Shown here: positions 7,315-11,923 of the stretch, in pieces
Layout of the letters: the number at the start of each line of letters is the position of its first letter
Position numbering within the stretch: the first letter of the stretch is position 1
From: Dictyocoela muelleri
Taxonomy: Eukaryota > Microsporidia
Assembly (NCBI GenBank): GCA_016256075.1
Contig: SDVU01000612.1
Span: 1 to 11,923 of the forward strand
Direction of reading: 5' to 3'
DNA length: 11,923 nt
Notes under the pieces: model-generated
Told to the model about the DNA's origin: nothing
Database searches by the model: none
What the model saw: the letters and a program-made list of their open reading frames with translations, nothing else
Position numbers and translations under genes: made by a program

Positions 7315-7492
7315 GAAATTGATTTTTGATTTATGCGAATTTTATTTTTAAATAGTTATGCATAAATTAAAATATATAATTGAAACAAATAATTTAAAAC
7401 AAATCGAATTTAGATGATTTAAATTAAAACAAATAATTAATTGAAATTCATATTTTAAAATTCATAAATTAAAATTAATTTAAAAAATAATA
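7315..7492. promoter_or_regulatory. Probable upstream region of the solenoid gene
   Basis: This is a 178-bp interval of almost pure A and T between the gene start and SINE copy 3. It probably holds the promoter, but no specific box can be singled out. Confidence 0.3.
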
Positions 7493-7937
7493 GGGTCAGA
7501 TAGATCAGTGGTTAACACTCTTGAATGTAAAATTTAAGTTTCGAAGTTCGAAATATGCTGAAGTTTTTTTTTATAATAATGAGGGAGTGACATTAAGCGG
7601 TCGAAAACTATAGAAAACAGTATTGATATACAGTTTTATCTGTGTGGTTTTTCTGATTAGGACTTGTCTAATCTTTTATAATAAACAGAAGAAATTCAAA
7701 TGGTTTGGAAAAGAGTTCGGCGACTCTCCTCGGGAAAATTTTGTGAAGAAATAATGAAAATCCTTTAATTATCCGTATCCTGCTGAGTCATTGATAAAAC
7801 AAAAATCGTGCACATAGCTACAAATAGGCTTCTGGTAGCTTAGTATGACGCATTATTAGAAAACCAGAACTAAATGTCTAAAGACCAAGGTTGGAGACAA
7901 CTCTATAGATTGGTAACAACGGATGTTGTATGCATGT
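7493..7937 (+). mobile_element. tRNA-derived SINE-like element, copy 3
   Basis: This is a plus-strand copy starting GGGTCAGATAGATCAG. A-box TAGATCAGTGG is at 7501-7511, and a weakened B-box core GTTCGAAAT at 7546-7554. The body landmarks are GAGGGAGTGACATTAAGC, ATTGATAAAACAAAAATCGT, CTTCTGGTAGCTTAGTA and CTAAAGACCAAGGTTGGAG. The end, GCATGTA, agrees with copy 2 and touches the left end of the pogo element at 7939. It lies 178 bp upstream of the solenoid gene and points away from it. Confidence 0.85.
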
Positions 7938-7942
7938 AGTCT

Positions 7943-8043
7943 AACCTCCAATTAACAAAACCCCAAATAACAAGACCTCCAAATAACAAAACCTCCAAAT
8001 AACGGAAACCTCCGAATAAAGGAAACAATAAATAACGAATTTT
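7943..8043. repeat. Subterminal 16-bp repeat array of the pogo element
   Basis: Six degenerate units of the form CCTCCAAATAACRRAA start near 7945, 7961, 7976, 7992, 8009 and 8026. In the pogo/Tigger group, subterminal repeats can be transposase-binding sites. That role is inferred here, not shown. Confidence 0.75.
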
Positions 8044-8199
8044 TTCCAAGAAAATGAAAAAGTGAATAACAATTAAATTTTCGATTCTAAATAACGGAAT
8101 TCATTATTCTTTAATATCGGAAAAATTTTTTACCCATAAATGAAATCACTTTAAAAAACAAAACGAAAGAAATTATCCTTAAAAAAAGACGTAGTGAGG

Positions 8200-9620
8200 T
8201 TTAGACAAAGAAATCCAAATGCCACATTGAAAGAATTATGTGATACGTTTAACACACTTTTTTCCACAATAAGCGACATCCTTAAAATAAAAGAAAAAAA
8301 TTTTACACGAAGAGGATCTTGCTAAAAATTAAAAAAAAATTTCTACACGTATTTTTTATGACGAAATATTCAAATGGTTAAGCAACAGAAGAATAAGATT
8401 TTACACTGTTCAAGATTCAAATATACCGGATATGGCAATAAAACTTGCTGAGATATATAGGTCAATAATTTTAAGGCATCAAAATATTTGGGCTACTTAA
8501 ATTTAAGCAATGCCATAAGATTATCTGTAATTTTAAAAAGGTGAATTGGGCTAATATACGTAGAACTTATAATATTTTTAAAGGATGTTTATGGAAAAAA
8601 TTGAGATATACACACCCGAGAACATTTTCAATTGTGATGAAACTATGTTTTTTATAAGTGTGCACAAAGCAGAATTCTTACTCATAAAGATAGGGAAAAT
8701 ATTAGTTGCAAAGGGACAAGGAACGTGTTACTTTATTAATTGTGTTAGTGTGATAGGTGAAAAATTTGATCAATGCTTATCGGAAGAGCCAAAGTTACCA
8801 TTGGATAAACTTCTTAGATTTTAAAATGATAAATATTAATTATGCGAACAATAATAAGACATGTATGAACTTGGCCTATTTAAATCTTAGCTAGATGATT
8901 TGAAAAAAAAAACAGAAAATAGAAAACTTTTTTTACATTAGAAAACGCCCCTGTTTATCCCATGGGAGTATAATACACTGATGTAGATTTTTCTACACCC
9001 CCTGGTTTGACTTACATGATACAGCCACTTGATCAAGGAGTTATAAATTCATTCAAAGTATTTATAAAAAGAAATTAATAAAAAGACTTGGATATCTAAT
9101 GGAATCTAGTTCAACAAAAACATATTATGACTTCCAGAAATATTTTATAGTTTTTAGTTATGTAAAACTCATTAATGTGTCATAGAATAATATATCAACA
9201 TAATTAATTACTAATTGTTATCGAAAAGCAATCGATAACGCTATGATAGATTATAAAGAGATTTTACTTAATCAGCCTAAAGTAAAAATAATTATAAAAT
9301 CTTATATGACGAAAATGAAGACATCAAAAGTTTTTTAGAGAATATAAAACCCAAATTGGCTACAATTATGGTAAAGAAAATATTGGTTATAGTTTGAAAT
9401 TGTGGAGTCGGAAAAGTAAATTTTGAAATAAGTCGTTTAAATCGATAAATCCATGGCTCATTTAGAAATATTCGAGAGTATAAATAAACCTGAAAATTAT
9501 TTTATGGTAAACAATCCCGAGAGATTAGAATTTTTATATCAATTAAGAAATGTACTTGAAGAAAGTAAAACTAAAAGATCGAGTACAATCTTTGACTACA
9601 TAACAAGAGAAATTGATTAA
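8200..9620 (+). pseudogene. pogo/Tigger transposase relic (CENP-B HTH plus DDE_1)
   Basis: Conserved blocks appear in the expected order but in different frames and with stops between them. First comes an N-terminal helix-turn-helix at 8200-8295 (RNPNATLKELCDTFNT, then STISDILK). A second DNA-binding, Tc5/CENP-B-type block follows at 8358-8462 (YDEIFKWLSNRRIR, then MAIKLAEIYR). The catalytic start is at 8609-8644 (YTPENIFNCDET), with the first Asp at 8636. ENAPVYP near 8943-8963 sits where the family normally has LDNAPxH, so the second catalytic Asp appears to be Glu. PGLTYMIQPLDQGVINSFK is at 9001-9057. A C-terminal tail at about 9525-9618 ends FDYITREID. The only open stretch with an ATG is 8585-8824. 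Many stops and several frameshifts make it non-functional and old. Confidence 0.85.
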
Positions 9621-9640
9621 ATTTTTCATCTTTATTTTAT

Positions 9641-9661
9641 TCCGATATTTCTTTAATATCG
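9641..9661. other. Short hairpin near the pogo right end
   Basis: CGATATT and AATATCG form a perfect 7-bp stem around TCTTT, just after the transposase tail. TTCTTTAATATCG also occurs near the left end (about 8109-8121). It could be part of subterminal DNA or the relic's 3' end. Confidence 0.4.
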
Positions 9662-9744
9662 ATTTTTTTCCAAGATTTTACTTTAAGTTATTTGGAGAAT
9701 TGACTATATATAATTAAATTGAATTTTTTCAATGAATTAATTTA

Positions 9745-10104
9745 GTGCTTACAATATTCATAATTACCGTCATAAATAGTTGATACCAACTGTGGTCTTT
9801 AGACCTTTAGGGGTATAAATAATACACCATACTAAGCTACCTAGAGACCCAGCTGTGTATACGATTTTAGTGTTAAAAGTGACACATCAGTTAAGGGTAA
9901 TTAGATGGTTTTCATGATTTTTTTCTAGTTTTTGCCGAGATGAGTAGTCGCACTCATATATATACGGAGAATAGTTTCTCCTGCCTTACTTTAATATTAG
10001 AAAAGGTCATAATCAGCCATACAACGCTATAAAAACTGTTTATTACTAGTATATTTCCATATTTATTGATCGCATAATATCAATCCCAACTCTTTATTAA
10101 TAGT
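9745..10104 (-). mobile_element. tRNA-derived SINE-like element, copy 4 (head missing)
   Basis: This is a minus-strand copy that keeps the body (TTTTTGCCGAGATGAGTAGTC, the AAGCTACCTAGAG block, TGTGGTCTTTAGACCTTTAG) and the 3' end (GAATATTG on the minus strand, shared with copy 2). The tRNA-like head is absent, so it lacks the internal promoter. Its 5' boundary near 10104 lies only about 14 bases from the 3' end of copy 5, in the same orientation. The short start fits incomplete reverse transcription, which truncates 5' ends. Confidence 0.8.
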
Positions 10105-10117
10105 TAAAATTCAAATT

Positions 10118-10560
10118 ATATACTGAAAACATCATTAGCTGACAAACGCGAGAGTTTTCTCCTACAGTGGTCTTTAAAAATTTGGTTCTTGTTGTTCCAA
10201 TAATACGTCACTTACTAAGCTACCTGAAGCCCAGCTGTATACACGATTTTTGTTTTATCGATGACTCATCAGGATACAGGTAATGTGTGGTTTTTCATGA
10301 ATTTTAATTTTTCACTACTTTTTGCCGAGATGCGTCGCCGCACTCATCCCTACATTTAGTAGAATTCTTTCTGCTTCATTGTCATATTAGACCAAGTCTT
10401 AATCAGCTATAACGCACTGAAAAGACTGTATATTAATACTATAGTTTTTGCTTGCATAATGTCATTCCCTTATTATTTATTAAAGATTGACGTCAGTGGG
10501 ATTTGAACCAAATACTTAAAATTTTCATTCAAGAGTGTTAACCACTGAGCCATCACCCCA
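10118..10560 (-). mobile_element. tRNA-derived SINE-like element, copy 5 (best preserved head)
   Basis: This is a full-length minus-strand copy with the best internal promoter: A-box TGGCTCAGTGG (10542-10552) and B-box GGTTCAAATCC (10499-10509), 32 bases apart as in a tRNA gene. The head reads like tRNA from GATGGCTCAGTGGTTAAC to GGTTCAAATCCCACTGAC. The body matches copy 1 most closely, sharing GCGTCGCCGCACTC and GACTCATCAGGATACAGGTA (plus-strand sense). It is likely the youngest or least damaged copy. There is no open reading frame of note. Confidence 0.9.
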
Positions 10561-10577
10561 ATATTTAAATTATACGG

Positions 10578-10662
10578 GTCTAGTTAAATAACGGGGGGTG
10601 GGAGGGTTGGAAAATAACGAGGGGGTTGTAAATAACAGGGTTTCTGAAAATAACGGGGGGTC
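10578..10662. repeat. G-rich AAATAAC repeat array (possible orphan pogo end)
   Basis: AAATAACG/AAATAACA words recur near 10586, 10612, 10632 and 10652, each followed by a run of G. The array opens with GTCTA, as does the left end of the pogo element at 7939, and has the same AATAAC core. It may be a solo terminal region of a related element. No transposase accompanies it. Confidence 0.55.
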
Positions 10663-10674
10663 AATATTTTTTAA

Positions 10675-10709
10675 TTTAAAATTTATTAGAATAAAAAAAT
10701 CGGAACTGG
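10675..10709 (+). repeat. 35-bp direct repeat outside Merlin, left copy
   Basis: TTTAAAATTTATTAGAATAA followed by poly-A and ATCGGAACTGG matches 11739-11774 with a few differences. It ends next to the left inverted repeat, whereas the right copy lies about 41 bases beyond the right one, so it is not a simple target-site duplication. Confidence 0.75.
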
Positions 10710-10710
10710 C

Positions 10711-10748
10711 GCCATATAACTTGTTAATTTAGGGGGTGTATTTTTTTT
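10711..10748. repeat. Merlin terminal inverted repeat, left
   Basis: Pairs with 11660-11697 at 36 of 38 positions. The two differences are G here against A in the partner, at repeat positions 22 and 25. Confidence 0.9.
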
Positions 10749-10812
10749 CAAGAAAATACCCCTACTTAACACAAAAAAAAATTTAAAAAAAATAATTTAT
10801 AAAAAAATTGTT

Positions 10813-11637
10813 TTAAAAAATTAATTTAATAAAAAAATCAAATGAGGCATTTTTCTCATTTCTATTGATCATAAATATTAAAAGATAAATATCAATAAGT
10901 TTCCCAGTTATGTAGCGAAAAGAACTACTTTTCTTTATAGCCGACCAACATCCCTTAATGGTATTGATATGTGTTCCGGTTGTTGCATCAACAAATTCTT
11001 TTGAATGATTAGAAACTTTATGATCGATAAAAAAGTTTTTGATGTTTGAATAACCATTCCAACCATCAGAAAATATTACCATATCCATTATCACGATGTT
11101 TTTAAAAAGCATTCCAATCCATTCATAGACCTGCTTTTGCAACTTTTTAATATAATACGCCTATCATTACTCCTCTCTACTGCTCAAAGGATCCAAACAC
11201 CGTCAACTTTGTGGTTACGTTCATATTTCCTCTTCCCAAACTTTGATTCATCAACCTCAACTATTATACCACCTCCTCCTATCTTGTCAAAGTAAGCATA
11301 GTATTTATCTACTATATTTAACTTTGATACCTTTCGTAATAACTTATAGAATCGATGTCGTGAAACCAATGTCCACCTTTGTATTTCTCCAACTGAAGAA
11401 CCAGATAACCATTTTTCTAAAATAAAAAAGTTTCACTATGTTTTTTCATAATTAGACGAAAATATAGTATTAAAAAAAAGGAATATATCTTAGAACAATG
11501 TTTCCAACGACATCGAACCATATAATTTTTTTTGAATGCCATGTAAGAGACGAACCACAATACAAACATCCACGGGAAAACAATAAATGAGTGATATTTT
11601 CAAAAATCAAATGCAAATTATTAAATTCCTGTTCCAT
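10813..11637 (-). pseudogene. Merlin / ISXO2-like transposase, broken
   Basis: The ATG at 11637 has CCC runs just upstream. The first frame (MEQEFNNLHLIF...) reaches a zinc-ribbon half, CLYCGSS; its second half, RCRWKHCSK, continues in another frame, so at least one frameshift lies between them. The catalytic part follows: WLSGSSVGEIQRW, then GGGGIIVEVDESKFGKRKY with the first Asp, then GVWIL and a TGA stop before AVERSNDRRIIL. After a further frameshift come IFSDGWNGYSNI, with the second Asp, and the conserved FVDATTGTHINTIKGCW. By family pattern the third acidic residue belongs where this copy has Lys in NTIKG, which would abolish catalysis. The gene ends at 10813. With two stops or more, at least two frameshifts and this substitution, it is inactive. 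Confidence 0.9.
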
Positions 11638-11659
11638 TGAAGGGTACAAAGGGTAATTT

Positions 11660-11697
11660 AAAAAAAATACACTCCTTAAATTAACAAGTTATATGGC
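11660..11697. repeat. Merlin terminal inverted repeat, right
   Basis: Inverted partner of 10711-10748. The transposase relic starts 22 bases inside it, a normal arrangement for this compact family. Confidence 0.9.
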
Positions 11698-11738
11698 TCA
11701 TTAACCAAAAAATCAATTAATGTTTTAATTTTTTTATA

Positions 11739-11774
11739 TTTAAAATTTATTAAAATAAAAAAAATCGGATCTAG
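11739..11774 (+). repeat. 35-bp direct repeat outside Merlin, right copy
   Basis: Second copy of 10675-10709, one base longer in its poly-A run, ending ATCGGATCTAG. It lies between the Merlin element and the next transposase gene, so it could belong to the end region of either. Confidence 0.75.
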
Positions 11775-11778
11775 TCCT

Positions 11779-11804
11779 TTTTTTTCCCTTATAGGGGAAA
11801 AAAA
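11779..11804. other. Perfect 10-bp hairpin
   Basis: TTTTTTTCCC (11779-11788) and GGGAAAAAAA (11795-11804) pair perfectly around TTATAG. It lies 36 bases before the partial transposase start and could be part of that element's end or promoter. Confidence 0.6.
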
Positions 11805-11834
11805 GTACCTCAATATTAATTTTAAAATTATAAA

Positions 11835-11838
11835 CCCC
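11835..11838 (+). promoter_or_regulatory. CCCC start-proximal motif
   Basis: AAACCCCTATGATG places CCCC one base before the first of two adjacent ATGs. It matches the arrangement at the solenoid gene and, more loosely, at the Merlin relic (ACCCTTCAATG). Confidence 0.5.
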
Positions 11839-11839
11839 T

Positions 11840-11923
11840 ATGATGAAAAATTTAGAAATCTTTGAAATATTAAAAGAAAAGGGCGTGATTCCAAATTATG
11901 TCTATTGCGATTGTTGCAATAAT
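11840..11923 (+). CDS. Second Merlin/ISXO2-like transposase, N-terminus (partial)
   Basis: Twenty-eight codons are open to the window edge, starting MMKNLEIFEILKEKG and continuing VIPNYVYCDCCNN. ILKEKGVIP followed by a Cys-x-x-Cys pair is the usual opening of Merlin/ISXO2-like transposases, whose N-terminal zinc ribbon binds DNA. No break is visible so far, unlike the neighbouring Merlin relic, and the two are on opposite strands (divergent). The start could be either of the two adjacent ATGs. The left terminal repeat of this element was not identified. The assignment rests on a short stretch, so it is moderately sure. Confidence 0.65.
   Translation, partial: MMKNLEIFEILKEKGVIPNYVYCDCCNN

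Larger units (their letters stand above)
7939..9704 (+). mobile_element. Decayed pogo/Tigger-type DNA transposon
   Basis: The ends GTCTAACCTCCAATTAAC (7939-7956) and, inverted, GTCAATTCTCCAAATAAC (9687-9704) match at 14 of 18 positions and are each flanked by TA (7937-7938 and 9705-9706), the target duplication of the Tc1/mariner/pogo superfamily. At about 1.77 kb it is a typical length for an autonomous copy. A transposase relic lies inside. The left end carries an array of CCTCCAAATAAC units that the right end has only once. It is inserted at or immediately beside the 3' end of SINE copy 3. Confidence 0.8.
10711..11697 (-). mobile_element. Decayed Merlin (IS1016-like) DNA transposon
   Basis: The element has 38-bp terminal inverted repeats (10711-10748 and 11660-11697) that start GCCATATAACTTGTTAATTT and differ at only two positions. 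They enclose a single ISXO2-like transposase relic on the minus strand. The total of 987 bp fits an autonomous Merlin. No clear 8-9-bp target duplication is seen at the present ends, so the exact termini may be off by a few bases, or the duplication has decayed. The close match of the two ends suggests a fairly young insertion despite the broken gene. Confidence 0.85.

Noticed and set aside
8585-8824. Independent small protein gene of 79 residues.
   Set aside because: Its YTPENIFNCDET motif shows it is a fragment of the decayed pogo transposase.

Overview
The window looks like transposon-rich DNA from a very AT-rich eukaryote with almost intron-free, widely spaced genes. A microsporidian with an expanded genome is the best guess. 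Three points support it: two Merlin (ISXO2-like) transposase genes, a type common in Microsporidia; short CCC/CCCC runs just upstream of the start codons of three separate reading frames; and one long, Asn/Asp/Lys-rich, intron-free protein gene. This is an inference from style. No rRNA or taxonomically decisive gene is present, and another AT-rich protist cannot be excluded.

Layout, left to right. 1-600: a G-rich 29-bp tandem repeat next to an old, broken integrase (rve) fossil on the minus strand. 600-1275: AT-rich spacer with a possible transposon end, a tRNA-like patch and an isolated GC-rich islet. 1276-2305: a 155-bp direct repeat on both sides of a segment with inverted TGACAAAA/TCATTTT motifs, into which a SINE-like element has landed. 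2311-2655: two minisatellites. 2887-3190: a nearly perfect 300-bp foldback element. 3477-3895: a second SINE copy. 4279-7299: the only intact host gene, an approximately 1006-residue helical-solenoid protein with four low-complexity inserts. 7493-10560: three more SINE copies, two of them lying either side of a decayed pogo/Tigger DNA transposon (7939-9704, TA target duplication). 10578-10662: a TAAC-repeat array resembling the pogo end. 10711-11697: a decayed Merlin with 38-bp terminal inverted repeats. 11840-11923: the first 28 codons of a second Merlin-type transposase, cut by the window edge.

The main discovery is a five-copy, roughly 360-450-bp family with a tRNA-like head (A and B boxes) and a conserved unrelated body. 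It has the structure of a tRNA-derived SINE and makes up about 2.1 kb of the window. I do not know of a described SINE family in Microsporidia, so if the host assignment holds it may be new. No LINE partner is visible here. The genes do not form a pathway: one cellular gene sits in a landing area for nested mobile elements, and the nesting gives a partial order of events (SINE before pogo).
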